A DNA stretch of 60,867 bases from Desulfovibrionaceae bacterium (GCA_910575755.1 CAJTFO010000009.1:1-60867); one strand, 5' to 3'; counted from the first letter of the stretch, positions 43,939 to 52,534 are shown. A program made the numbers and translations. Notes: a model not told the origin generated them from the letters alone.

Positions 43939-45256
43939 TTTTTGCCGCCTTGACTATTTCATCCCATTCAAAATTATCCTGCAAATCCAGATTGTCCATC
44001 CGGTAGTATGAATATCCCAAATTTCTGCGGGCATTGCCCAAAACGGCATCGCCGATGCGTCCGTTCTGCGGGTCCATGAATACCAACGCGCCGTTTACCT
44101 TTTCGCAGGCAATGGTGTGGCCACCCGCGTTGCGGCCCGGCCATGCCCATATTATGCCAACCCTTGCGCCGTCAGGCAAGGCTTTTAACTCCTTCAGCAA
44201 TGCCGCCTTGGTCAAGGGCGGCTTGCGCCCCCACAGCCCCTGAACATCCGCATTTTTGAAACACTCGCTGCCGTTCATGGCGCGGCGCTTGCTGGTGCCG
44301 TTGGTCTTTGTGTTCCAGTTCGGCATGGCCTCAACAGGGTAGCCCCGCCTGCGCAACTCGAATGCCGGCACACACCGTTGACAGTTTATCTGGTAGCCGG
44401 TTCCTTTCTGGTAATCGGGGTTCGCATTCGCTACGGCCTCCGTCCGTTCGATGGGCGCGCCTTTCTTGACGCCGATTATCCTTTCAATTTCGTCCGGCTG
44501 GTGCGGGGCCGCTGATCCCGCGCCCCGCACCTTTTCATAATCCCAGCCTTCGGGCGGCTTCCTGTCTTTCAGGTCCGCCGTGGGCAAGCCTGTGGCCCAC
44601 GCCTTGAAAGGATTGTTCCGAAAGCCGTTGTCCGCACCGGGGAAATTGACAAAATACTCCATACCCGTTTTCGGGTCTGTCCACATATCCGCCCTGGGCA
44701 TTTCCTTTTCGACCGTAAGCCCCTGCGCCCTGACCTGGCGCTCGGAGAGTGTGATCACGGTACATTTGCAGTTAAAGCCGTTCGGCGGATAATTGCTGTT
44801 CCAGAACTCATGATCGGCGGGATAGACCTTTTCATGCAGCGCGGCATGGCTTGGGCGTGTGCGTCTGCTCATAATGGACATATACTGCCAGTAAGGCCGC
44901 GAAGCCTTGACCGCCTGCATCTTTTTGTAACGCCCGGCGGCGTAGGCGCTTTGCAGGTTCGTCCGGAAAATCGTCTCCACGCGGTGGCTGTGCCAGCCCT
45001 GGCTCTGGATGGCGGCGAGGATGCGCTCCTTGAACTGCGGCAGGGTTTCACCGTCCTCAAGCGCGGCCTGTATGCCTTCGCTCACCAGGTTGACCAAATC
45101 CTGCCGGGCAAGGCCCGTAACATAAAAGGCGCGCTGCTTCGCGCCCTCCGCAAGCGCCTTTGCCTCCGGCCAGGTCAACTTGGCGCGATCCTGCCAGAAG
45201 GCAATGGCGGCATCCGGCTTGACGCCTTCGGCAATGACTTCCCAGTCGTCCTTCAT
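43925..45256 (-). CDS. MuF head morphogenesis protein with C-terminal papain-like toxin domain
   Basis: A 443-residue protein. Residues 1-175 are the gpF/SPP1 gp7 minor head domain (FKERILAAIQSQGW, RVETIFRTNLQSAYAAG, RPSHAALHEKVY, YPPNGFNCKCTVI). Residues 285-420 form a second domain: YQINCQRC (C292), AFELRRRGYPVE, AGGHTI (H380) and FMDPQNG (D395). This is the Cys-His-Asp arrangement of papain-fold toxin 1/glutamine deamidase domains. Such MuF toxins are known in temperate phages and may be packaged in the head. The start is ATG 45256; upstream in-frame sequence is a palindromic element. Confidence 0.8.
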   Translation of the reverse strand: MKDDWEVIAEGVKPDAAIAFWQDRAKLTWPEAKALAEGAKQRAFYVTGLARQDLVNLVSEGIQAALEDGETLPQFKERILAAIQSQGWHSHRVETIFRTNLQSAYAAGRYKKMQAVKASRPYWQYMSIMSRRTRPSHAALHEKVYPADHEFWNSNYPPNGFNCKCTVITLSERQVRAQGLTVEKEMPRADMWTDPKTGMEYFVNFPGADNGFRNNPFKAWATGLPTADLKDRKPPEGWDYEKVRGAGSAAPHQPDEIERIIGVKKGAPIERTEAVANANPDYQKGTGYQINCQRCVPAFELRRRGYPVEAMPNWNTKTNGTSKRRAMNGSECFKNADVQGLWGRKPPLTKAALLKELKALPDGARVGIIWAWPGRNAGGHTIACEKVNGALVFMDPQNGRIGDAVLGNARRNLGYSYYRMDNLDLQDNFEWDEIVKAAKNDRG

Positions 45257-45261
45257 CGCAT

Positions 45262-45372
45262 ACCTCGCGCCGCCGCGTCCTGCGCCGGACGCGAGGTCAC
45301 GGCGCGGCAGGCAGGCTGCCGCTTGTTCCGCTGCGCGGCCTGCCCGCATCCATGCGGGCAAAGAGGATTAGC
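45262..45372 (+). repeat. Palindromic element family 2, copy 3
   Basis: CCTCGCG/CGCGAGG hairpin, then GGCAGGCTGCC, the shared TTCCGCTGCGCGGC and a GCCCGCATCCATGCGGGC hairpin. It fills the gap between portal and MuF genes and supplies the ribosome site (GAGG) for the latter. Confidence 0.7.
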
Positions 45373-46939
45373 CGTCATTTTCCACCTCGGCCCGCACCGC
45401 TGCCGCTCCGTGACCGGACGCCGCCGTCATGGCGCAGGCCAGAAACGCCTCCAGAGCGCCGGGCGCAAGGCTCGGCGCAAGCAGTTCCACAAGGGCGTCC
45501 TGCAAGTCCTCATAACTCTTTGCCGCATGGATAGCGTTCTCAACTTCCTTGACGAAAGCTCCGCTTGCCTTGAGGGCCTTGGGCAGCATGTTGACAATGG
45601 CGGCGTCCAGCGCGGCTTGGGCTTTCTCGGCAGGGTGCCGCTTCCCGCTAGGAGCGGCAAAGTCCGCGGAGGCCGCCGGAGGCAGGCCGCCTTCCTCCGG
45701 CGCAACGGGCGCGGCGTCCTCCACGGAAAACTCGGATTCTTTCAGGCCGTAATTTTCCATGAAATGCTCGGCGGTGAACCTGACGCCGATGTCCACCAGC
45801 TTCTTGTCCAGGTCGGCCCGCTCGTTCAGGTCTTCCGGTTCCTCATAGGCCGCCAGGGGGGCGAGAACGCCGGGGCCGGTATTGACCTGGGCATAAAGCC
45901 AGGCAATCTCGCTCCAGGCGTCCGCCACCATTGCCTTGTCGGCGTCCGCCAGCCCCTCGGCCACGTCCTGATGCGTCTGGGCGGCGGCCTGGCTGTTTTT
46001 CCCCTCCATTTCGATGGTGAGCGTCTGGCCCATGAGCAGCTTGGAAATGGCCTTGTCCATGCGCGAAAGGAACATTTCATGGAGGGCCGCCTGCGTCTGC
46101 CCGGCGGATTCCAGCTTGACGCTCGCGCCATACGGCACCACGGCCACCGCGTCCTGAACCATGCGGGCCAGATTGGCGGCCATGCGCCGCTTTTCCTCCG
46201 GTTCGGCCTTGGGCGGCGCTTCGCCCACCACCCAGGGCATCCCGTGACGTTCCACAAAGCGGGCATAGAAGCTCATGCCCCCGCGCTTGAAACTCACAGG
46301 CCAGAGGCAGCGCGAGAGCAGGCGCAGGCCATAGGGGTTGTCATAGGTGGCATGATGGCGCACCAGCACGAACTTGCCGGGCGGCAGTTCCAGAGGCTGG
46401 GCGCAGAGGCCGCCATACGCGCCCACAAAAACGGGGTTGTTGGCGTTGTCAAAGGCGAACCAGCGGCAGGGCCGGGGCACGATGTCCACCAGATGCCACC
46501 AGTCGCCGCCGCGCCGCCAGACAAGCTCAAGCGGCGCAAAGCCGAAAAACGGCGCGTCCAGAATACCGCTGATGACCTCGCGCATATTGGTGCGCTCAAG
46601 GTCCTGGACAAAACGCTCATACAGCCGCGTGGCCTCCGGCGTGGGTTCCTCGCCCTCCGGCGCGCCGGGGCGCAAACTGAAATCCGGGCAGTTGAGAACG
46701 CGGTTCTTGCGGGCAAGCAGCGCCGTTGTGACCTGATCGTCCGCCAGCAGGTCCGCCAGCACAGCGGCATCATCCCCGCGCTTGCGGAGGATGGGGTCCG
46801 GGTCCGGCAGGACGTTGAGCCAGCTTTCCAGTTCCCCGAAGGTGATGCCCGCGTTCTGGCGCGTGGCAAGTTCGGTGCCGAGCGCCTCATACTGGAAGGG
46901 CTGGAACGTGCCGTCCGCCCTGTAAATGCCGTTTGCCAT
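45368..46939 (-). CDS. Phage portal protein (DUF935, Mu gp29 type)
   Basis: A 523-residue protein with the DUF935 features: KNRVLNCPDFSLRPG, MREVISGILDAPFFGFAPLE, FVLVRHHATYDNPYG, KRGGMSFYARFVERHGMPW and QTHQDVAEGLADAD. ATG 46939 has GGAG upstream. The C-terminal 90 residues are an extra helical region. Confidence 0.9.
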   Translation of the reverse strand: MANGIYRADGTFQPFQYEALGTELATRQNAGITFGELESWLNVLPDPDPILRKRGDDAAVLADLLADDQVTTALLARKNRVLNCPDFSLRPGAPEGEEPTPEATRLYERFVQDLERTNMREVISGILDAPFFGFAPLELVWRRGGDWWHLVDIVPRPCRWFAFDNANNPVFVGAYGGLCAQPLELPPGKFVLVRHHATYDNPYGLRLLSRCLWPVSFKRGGMSFYARFVERHGMPWVVGEAPPKAEPEEKRRMAANLARMVQDAVAVVPYGASVKLESAGQTQAALHEMFLSRMDKAISKLLMGQTLTIEMEGKNSQAAAQTHQDVAEGLADADKAMVADAWSEIAWLYAQVNTGPGVLAPLAAYEEPEDLNERADLDKKLVDIGVRFTAEHFMENYGLKESEFSVEDAAPVAPEEGGLPPAASADFAAPSGKRHPAEKAQAALDAAIVNMLPKALKASGAFVKEVENAIHAAKSYEDLQDALVELLAPSLAPGALEAFLACAMTAASGHGAAAVRAEVENDG

Positions 46940-46964
46940 AGCGTATGCTCCATCTTTGCGGAGT

Positions 46965-47003
46965 GCTGTCGCCATCCGTAGGCCCGCTTCGCGGGCAACG
47001 GCT
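46965..47003 (-). repeat. Half copy of palindromic element family 1
   Basis: GCTGTCGCCATCCGTA, then the GCCCGC/GCGGGC hairpin and AACGGCT: one arm of the 110-bp element, just upstream of the portal gene start. Confidence 0.75.
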
Positions 47004-47008
47004 GGCGC

Positions 47009-47053
47009 AAAAAAGCCCCCGTTTTTCCGCCAGTATGGCAGAGAACCGGGGGC
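47009..47053 (-). terminator. Terminator after the 74-residue phage gene
   Basis: GCCCCCG pairs with CGGGGGC, and on the minus strand six T residues follow. It lies directly after repeat copy E. Confidence 0.85.
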
Positions 47054-47057
47054 CATG

Positions 47058-47090
47058 CCCGCAAAGGGCGCGAAGGATGCGAAGTTTTTA
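47058..47090 (-). repeat. 33-bp phage 3'-end repeat, copy E
   Basis: The most divergent copy (GGAT in place of CTGT/CAGC). It overlaps the stop codon of the 74-residue gene and sits directly before a terminator. Confidence 0.8.
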
Positions 47091-47312
47091 CGGTGCGGCC
47101 TTGCTCACCAGTTCATCCAGGGCGCGCAGCCCCACTTCAATATCCCGCGTCCACCACGCAAGGCCACGAAGCGCCTTGTCGTCCAAAAGGCCGATGGCGG
47201 CGTCCGGCTTTTCCGCCATGGCGGAGCAGGCCACGGACAGAAAGGCCACGCGTTCTTCCATTTCGCGGATGCCATCCAGCGCGACACCGGGAACCTGATA
47301 CAGGGCGCTCAC
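47088..47312 (-). CDS. Small phage protein of unknown function
   Basis: A 74-residue helical protein (SALYQVPGVALDGIREMEER, ending DELVSKAAP). It starts at GTG 47312, overlapping the rha stop. No domain is recognised. Confidence 0.5.
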   Translation of the reverse strand: MSALYQVPGVALDGIREMEERVAFLSVACSAMAEKPDAAIGLLDDKALRGLAWWTRDIEVGLRALDELVSKAAP

Positions 47313-47968
47313 TGCACACCTCCGCGCACCACGGCGCGCGTAACGCGCTTGCGCGCGGCCTGCGGCGAAACGCCCGCGATTTTGCCTATCTCCCGCCAGG
47401 TGCAGCCCTTGCGGCGCAGTTCCATCATGCGCCGAAGGGCGCGGGGGCTGTTGTTGCGCCGCCAGAGGCGGTCAGCCTCTTGCAGCCCGGCCAGATAGGC
47501 GGCCTTGCGTTCGGCCTGAACTGCGGGGAACGACTGTCCCTCGTCCAGCCCCTGCCGGTAGCCCGCCTCGCGGGCAAGGCTTGCGTGGTCTTCCCGCACG
47601 GCGGCCTCAAGGGCGTTGAAGGCTTCGATATAGCGGATTTTCCACTTCACGGCGTTGGCCCCGGTAAAGCCCATGACCAGCAGGGTGAAGCCGTCGCGGG
47701 TGAGGAGATAGGCGCGGTCTTTGCGGGTTGCGCCATTGCCGATTTGCGTTTCAATGAACATGGGCTCAAAATTGAGCCGATGAAATTATTCCGGGCACTT
47801 GGCGCGTAACTTGCGAAGGTCGCGCAGGACATCCTTGTGGTTGCGGTTGAAGTGATAGGCCACAATGTCCGAACGCACGGCGGGCTGCCCATTGGCCGTC
47901 ACCCCGATTTCCATTGTGGAGTTGTCATTGATGAAAGACGCGGCTTGAGATAGACTGTTTTCAGCCAT
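47309..47968 (-). pseudogene. rha: Rha-family phage regulatory protein, interrupted by in-frame stop
   Basis: The N-terminal part (47786-47968) has ENSLSQAASFINDNSTMEIG, RSDIVAYHFNRNHKDVLRDL and ends KCPE. It is followed by TAA (47786-47788). The same frame continues FHRLNFEP, then MFIETQIGNGATRKDRAYLL and WKIRYIEAFNALE, which is standard Rha sequence, with a helix-turn-helix-like end (CTWREIGKIAGVSPQAARKR). One nonsense codon, probably from GAA, breaks the gene. Translation could restart at ATG 47761 and give a 150-residue C-terminal piece. Rha proteins are phage regulators whose expression harms growth without IHF. Confidence 0.75.
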
Positions 47969-48020
47969 TTCACTACCTCCGTCGTAGTGTTACGGTTAGG
48001 CTCCTTGTCGCGCTGCAACG

Positions 48021-48182
48021 CTACTTGGGGCCGTTTTCCTTTTGCTTGTCCCAATCAGGATAAAGTTTGTCGAGCATATCAAGGAAAAGCTGCTTGATGG
48101 TCCGCCGCTCTTTGGCAGCCAGCGCTTTTATCTGGGCATGCTCGTTCACCGTGACGGGGAAAGCTATCTGTTTTTTCTCCAT
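48021..48182 (-). CDS. Small ribbon-helix-helix-like regulator
   Basis: A 53-residue protein: MEKKQIAFPVTVNEHAQIKA, AAKERRTIKQLFLDMLDK. The short N-terminal strand followed by two helices fits Arc/MetJ-type DNA-binding proteins. GGGAGG lies four bases upstream of the ATG. It lies between rha and the plus-strand cargo genes and may control the divergent promoters there. Confidence 0.6.
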   Translation of the reverse strand: MEKKQIAFPVTVNEHAQIKALAAKERRTIKQLFLDMLDKLYPDWDKQKENGPK

Positions 48183-48199
48183 CTAACCTCCCTACAAAA

Positions 48200-48229
48200 A
48201 CTAAAAAACAAGTTTTTACAAGTTGTCAA
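48200..48229 (-). promoter_or_regulatory. Promoter of the ribbon-helix-helix gene
   Basis: On the minus strand TTGACA (48229-48224) and TTTAGT (48205-48200) are spaced by 18 bases. The spacer holds the direct repeat ACTTGT twice, a possible operator. Confidence 0.45.
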
Positions 48230-48300
48230 GAAAAATTTGTCACGAGAAATGAGAATGTGGTAACAATTTCATTCATACTACTATCCTCTTGGGGGAGCGC

Positions 48301-48645
48301 ATGGCAAGGAACGGACTCACATCACTGGTGCGGGCTGGCATCAAGGTTGCCAAGGCCATAGATCGCGAAAACAAGCGCCAGGCCCGCATTCGCGAACAGC
48401 GTCTGCGGGCGGAAGAACGCGAACAGCGCCGCCGTGACAAAGAGGCGAACCGCCAACTTGCGGCAGCCCTGCGAGAAGAGAAGCGCCAACGGCTGGCCGC
48501 CCAGCGGGAGGAAGAACGTCTTGCCAAGCGGCAAAGCAAGGAAGCCATGCAAGCTTTCGTCCAGGCAGGGCAGGATGCGTTTGCCATGCGCTGCAAGGAA
48601 CGCGCAGCGGCGCGGGAAAATCTGCTGCGCCAACTTTACAACTAG
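48301..48645 (+). CDS. Arg/Glu-rich coiled-coil protein, first cargo gene
   Basis: A 114-residue protein, almost entirely charged helix (RAGIKVAKAIDRENKRQARI and long RE/KE heptads). ATG 48301 has GGGGGAG upstream. It runs opposite to the phage genes and is followed nine bases later by the DUF4041 gene, so the two are probably one unit. No family is recognised. Confidence 0.6.
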   Translation: MARNGLTSLVRAGIKVAKAIDRENKRQARIREQRLRAEEREQRRRDKEANRQLAAALREEKRQRLAAQREEERLAKRQSKEAMQAFVQAGQDAFAMRCKERAAARENLLRQLYN

Positions 48646-48654
48646 GAGGTGTGT

Positions 48655-50073
48655 ATGGAAGCTGCCATCATTCTGCTTGTGCTTGCCGCCATCATAGTTG
48701 GCCTGACCTTACTGGTAGTCAAGCTCGTCAACCGACGCCGCTACAAACCCTATGCCAGCCGCAAGGCAGCCCTGGAGGCTGAAGTGGCCAGCATGGAGGA
48801 AAGCCTTTCCACTCTGCAAGAACGCCATGCCGCGCTTGATGCGGAAACTCAGACATTACAGGTCCTGGCCAGCAGAGAACAGGAACTTGACGCCTCGCTT
48901 GCCGCCAAACAGCGCCGCCTTGATGACATGGAAGCAAAAATCGCTTCCCTTCAGAGCTTGGAGGAAGAGGCGGATAGGCAAATTCATGCCATACAGGCCA
49001 AAGTGGATCTCTATTCCCGCATAGACGATTTTGTGGATTATGGCATGTATGAAATGCCGGAGTACCTGTACGAAACATCAGAACGCTTTGCCATTGAAAT
49101 CAAGAAAATTCGTGAACAGCAAAAAGCGCTTATTCAGGACAAGCAAGCCATTATTGGTTCAGGTAACATGGCGATGTTCGGAGAATCTCCCATTGTCAAG
49201 CGAGTATTGAACGAACAGGTCAAGATGATGATACGTTCCTTCAATATTGAATGCGATATGCTCATTGCCAAGGTCAACCCAGGCAACTATCAGCGCACCC
49301 TTGAACGTATTGACGCGGTGGCTACCGGCCTGGAAAAGAGCGCCGCTGACCTGCGCTACGGATTCAATACGGAATATGTGGAACTAAAATATCAGGAATG
49401 TACGCTGCAATATCAGTTTATGCTCAAGAAAAAACAAGAACAGGATGAACAGCGCGCCATACGCGAGCAGATGCGCGAAGAAGAGCGCGCCCGCCGCGAG
49501 TATGAAAAGGCCATTGAGGAGGCTGCGAAGGAAGAAACCACCTACGAACATTTGTTGCAAAAGGCTCGCGAAGCGCTGGAAACGGCTAGTGCGGAAGAAA
49601 GGCAGGCAGCCGAACTGCGCATCCGCCAACTGGAAGAAGAACTTGCCGAAGCCAAGGCCAAGGCTCAACGCGCCATCAGTATGGCGCAGCAAACCAAAAA
49701 AGGGCATGTCTACGTCATCAGCAATATTGGCTCCTTTGGCGAAGATGTCTACAAAATAGGCCTGACGCGCCGTCTTGATCCTACCGAGCGGGTGGATGAA
49801 CTGGGCGATGCCTCCGTCCCCTTCAGTTTTGACATTCATGCCATGATTGCCTCGAACGATGCGCCTGCCCTGGAAAACACCCTGCACAAGGCTTTTGATT
49901 CCATGCGTGTCAATGCCGTCAATCTCCGCAAAGAGTTCTTCCGCGTGTCACTGGAAGACATTCGCAAGAAGGTCGAAGAAGTGACAGGGAATGAAAGCGA
50001 TTTTGTAATGACTCATCTTGCGGAAGAATACTATCAGACGCAGCGGATGCGGGGCATTCACCACACCCAATAG
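48655..50073 (+). CDS. DUF4041/GIY-YIG (T5orf172-like) membrane-anchored nuclease
   Basis: A 472-residue protein. Residues 4-24 form a transmembrane helix, about 35-110 and 255-345 are coiled coils, and about 110-250 are DUF4041 (YSRIDDFVDYGMYEMPEYLY, IECDMLIAKVNPGNYQRTLE). The C-terminus has a GIY-YIG-type nuclease core: GHVYVISN, FGEDVYKIGLTRR, RVDELGDASVPF, ENTLHKAF and RKEFFRV. Proteins of this build are found as prophage cargo. From memory, a membrane-bound DUF4041 plus GIY-YIG nuclease (SNIPE) was recently reported to cut phage DNA during injection. AGGAGG lies five bases before the ATG. Confidence 0.75.
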   Translation: MEAAIILLVLAAIIVGLTLLVVKLVNRRRYKPYASRKAALEAEVASMEESLSTLQERHAALDAETQTLQVLASREQELDASLAAKQRRLDDMEAKIASLQSLEEEADRQIHAIQAKVDLYSRIDDFVDYGMYEMPEYLYETSERFAIEIKKIREQQKALIQDKQAIIGSGNMAMFGESPIVKRVLNEQVKMMIRSFNIECDMLIAKVNPGNYQRTLERIDAVATGLEKSAADLRYGFNTEYVELKYQECTLQYQFMLKKKQEQDEQRAIREQMREEERARREYEKAIEEAAKEETTYEHLLQKAREALETASAEERQAAELRIRQLEEELAEAKAKAQRAISMAQQTKKGHVYVISNIGSFGEDVYKIGLTRRLDPTERVDELGDASVPFSFDIHAMIASNDAPALENTLHKAFDSMRVNAVNLRKEFFRVSLEDIRKKVEEVTGNESDFVMTHLAEEYYQTQRMRGIHHTQ

Positions 50074-50219
50074 CACACAAGCGCTGTGGCATCCATTGCC
50101 TTGACGGTCAAATGGATCAATAAACGGCGGGAAAAGGCCAATGTGGCGATGAATGGCAAGTAACTCGTCATATCGCTGCCCAGAGGTAAAGAATTCTTGT
50201 AAACAAGGAGCGATTGGCG

Positions 50220-50869
50220 ATGACCTATGATTTCTTGGTTGTTCAAGCACGAAAGGAAGATATAAATCTGCCAAGTGTATGGATAAGAATTAGTCAAGAA
50301 TGCAACGAGTTTAAAAAAAGTCCAATAAAAATAGAATATAAGGGAAAAAACTGTTATGTACAATGTAGAACTGTTGATCAAACACTAATCAGTCATACAA
50401 GCTATCAAAATATAGTATATTTATACAAAAACGAGAATATTATATTTATATCTGAACACTATAGAGAAATATTAGGCATTAAAGAAGAAGTAATCAAATC
50501 ATTTGATTTTTATGGTCCTTATGAGGAAAAAAATTCGATGGAAAAAGATGTGCATTGGATATTGCTTTTCCTAAAGCACACAGTTGTCGGTATTATTGGT
50601 ATTCATTTATGGCAGCGTGGCAACATCCAGACATATATGCTAAAGTTTCAATTTGCTTAGGTGTATTAAGTTTTTTGATCGCAATAGTCGGCATTCTACA
50701 AAATATTGGCTTGCAAAAGATTGTAAAATTACTCCCTATTGGCATCAGGGATATATGCCTATTTGGCATAGGTGTTTTATTCTCATGTATCGCATCTATC
50801 TTTTTTTCAGAAAAAAATATTGTTTTGTTGATAAGTATTATAGCACTTATTCTGCTTATCATTGCCTAA
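50220..50869 (+). CDS. AT-rich membrane protein gene, apparently frameshifted at an A7 tract
   Basis: The first frame (from ATG 50220) reads MTYDFLVVQARKEDINLPSV to GPYEEK. At AAAAAAA (50527-50533) a -1 shift joins a second frame that continues FDGKRCALDIAFPKA, YWYSFMAAWQHPDIYAKV and two C-terminal transmembrane helices, to 50869. Unshifted, the first frame stops at 50660. The combined product is about 217 residues. Base composition is near 32 percent GC, far below its neighbours, so it was acquired separately. Either a real slip, a mutation or a sequencing error. Function unknown; a membrane exclusion or defence role is conceivable. Confidence 0.5.
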
Positions 50870-50912
50870 TGGTTTTACTGTCCCCTCAGTATGGCAAAGA
50901 ATCGCAAGCCAT

Positions 50913-50945
50913 GCCCGCAAAGGGCGCGAACTGCGCAAACTATTC
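50913..50945 (-). repeat. 33-bp phage 3'-end repeat, copy F
   Basis: It has the shared core and overlaps the stop codon of the large terminase. No strong hairpin follows, because the cargo island begins here. Confidence 0.85.
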
Positions 50946-52517
50946 CCAGCCTTTCAGGTCCATGCCCGTCAGCGGCACCCCCACATAATCCCAGGGTTCA
51001 TAACTGCCGAGTTCCTTGCGCGCGTCAAGCATCATGGCGCAAGCGATCACGCTGTCGCCGTGTCTGCCGCCTGTCTTGTCCTTGCCGCGCTTGTCCGGCA
51101 CACGGGCCACGCCCTTGACCACATGCAGGGAATGAAAGTCGGAGCGGATGTCGGCGTGGCGCGGGAGGGTCAACGTCCTGTCCTCCAGGCCGGCCTTGAG
51201 CAGCGGCATGGTTTCCCTGTACCACGACTCGGAAATCATTACTTCACGCACAAGGCCGGTGCCGTACTGCTGGCGGGCCGCTTCGGCCAGGGCCGAGCCA
51301 TTGCCCCGCGCATCCAGCGAGACGCCGGAAAAACGCGGCAGGGCGTCAAGAACGGCGAACAAAATCTGCTGCTGCGTCCGGTGCGGGCAGTTGCGCAGTT
51401 CCAGGACAAAGGGCGGCACAAGGCGCATGTCCTTTTCCTCCGTGGCGGGCCAGAAAACGGACAGATCCCCGCTCCGCCCAAAGTCCACGCCGCAGAAATG
51501 CGCCCGGTCTTCTTTTGAATACCCCGCACCCGCGCTTCCCTGCGCGGGATGCGAGGTCGCTTGCGATTGGCGCGGCAATCGCAGCACTCCGCTGCGCGAC
51601 TCGTCCGCGTCCTTGCGGACGCCATTCAATTCATCCAGATATGGTTGCAGGTATTCCGCTATCCAGCCGCGCGTCCAGGTTTCGGCGACAGGCAGGGGCC
51701 AGTCCACAAAGTCCTTGGCTGGCTCTGTCCAGGTAATGACCGGAATATCCTCCATACAGGACTGGATCAGCGGCAACGGCAGGTAGGCTCCGGCGCTCTG
51801 CCGGGGGATGCAGAACAGCTCCTCGTCCGCGCCCTCACCGTATGTGGCGATCAGGTCGGCCCGCCAGGCTTCCTCCGCCTCCCGGCTCCAATCCTTTTTG
51901 GTAACGGTACAAATGCGCCGGTACAGACCATCGGAAAGGGCATCGTCCAGGGTTATCCGATGCAGGGAATAGGGCAGCTTGCCCGCGCGGATTTCCTGGA
52001 CAAGCACATTGAACGGATTGTTGACGCCGTTGTGGGTTGAGATGATGACTACCTGCCCGCCCCACATGAGCAGGGCCAGCGCGGCCTTGAGCAATTCGTC
52101 CAGGTCTTCCACGAAAGCGGCTTCGTCAATCACCACGCGGCCCTGTTTGCCGCGCAGGTTGGAGGGCCGATTGGAAAGAGCAAGGATTTTGTGGCCAGAG
52201 GCAAAGTCGATGCGGAACGCCTTTATCTCGCGCTCGGCGTTGTCCCTGAAAATCTCCTCGTGGACGGTAGCGGCCACGCCCTCAATCTTTTTCGCCCATT
52301 CAGCGCAGGTGTCGATATATTCCCGCGTCATATCCTGGTTGAAGCTAATATAAAGAACATCCATGCCGTCCCGCCCCCGTGTGGCGGCGGTCAGAACGTC
52401 ATCATACGCCTGCCCCCAGGTAAGACCGATGCGGCGGCTTTTCTCTATCACCTTGACCTGGGAGGTGTCCGCCGTCCATCGGCTTTGGTAGGGCAAAAGC
52501 AGGGTTCGGGCTTCCAT
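50940..52517 (-). CDS. Phage terminase large subunit (Mu gp28 type)
   Basis: A 525-residue packaging ATPase-nuclease. Walker A-like EKSRRIGLTWG (residues 25-35), Walker B RVVIDEAAF (127-135), coupling IISTHNG, and nuclease acidic residues in CGVDFGRSGDLSVFW and a late GRHGDSVIACAMM. Residues about 299-334 (KDADESRSGVLRLPRQSQ and onward) are translated from a palindromic element and interrupt the link between ATPase and nuclease. Confidence 0.88.
   Translation of the reverse strand: MEARTLLLPYQSRWTADTSQVKVIEKSRRIGLTWGQAYDDVLTAATRGRDGMDVLYISFNQDMTREYIDTCAEWAKKIEGVAATVHEEIFRDNAEREIKAFRIDFASGHKILALSNRPSNLRGKQGRVVIDEAAFVEDLDELLKAALALLMWGGQVVIISTHNGVNNPFNVLVQEIRAGKLPYSLHRITLDDALSDGLYRRICTVTKKDWSREAEEAWRADLIATYGEGADEELFCIPRQSAGAYLPLPLIQSCMEDIPVITWTEPAKDFVDWPLPVAETWTRGWIAEYLQPYLDELNGVRKDADESRSGVLRLPRQSQATSHPAQGSAGAGYSKEDRAHFCGVDFGRSGDLSVFWPATEEKDMRLVPPFVLELRNCPHRTQQQILFAVLDALPRFSGVSLDARGNGSALAEAARQQYGTGLVREVMISESWYRETMPLLKAGLEDRTLTLPRHADIRSDFHSLHVVKGVARVPDKRGKDKTGGRHGDSVIACAMMLDARKELGSYEPWDYVGVPLTGMDLKGWE
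51515..51623 (+). repeat. Palindromic element family 2, copy 4, in frame inside the terminase gene
   Basis: CCCGCG/CGCGGG hairpin, GAGGTCGCTTGCGATT pairing with AATCGC, and the shared CTCCGCTGCGCGACT, then GTCCGC/GCGGAC. It keeps the terminase frame open and encodes about 36 residues. Confidence 0.7.
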
Positions 52518-52534
52518 GCGCTACTCCATGCTCC

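Noticed and set aside
43605..43953. Plus-strand peptides beginning MPAKGAN at several sites
   Set aside because: They come from the 33-bp repeat read on the opposite strand and lead into antisense of phage genes. The preserved reading is noted in the repeat finding but is not called as a gene.
50073..50219. Continuation of the DUF4041 frame past its stop (VASIALTVKWINKRREKA)
   Set aside because: Short, and separated by TAG from a complete protein; no sign that read-through is used.
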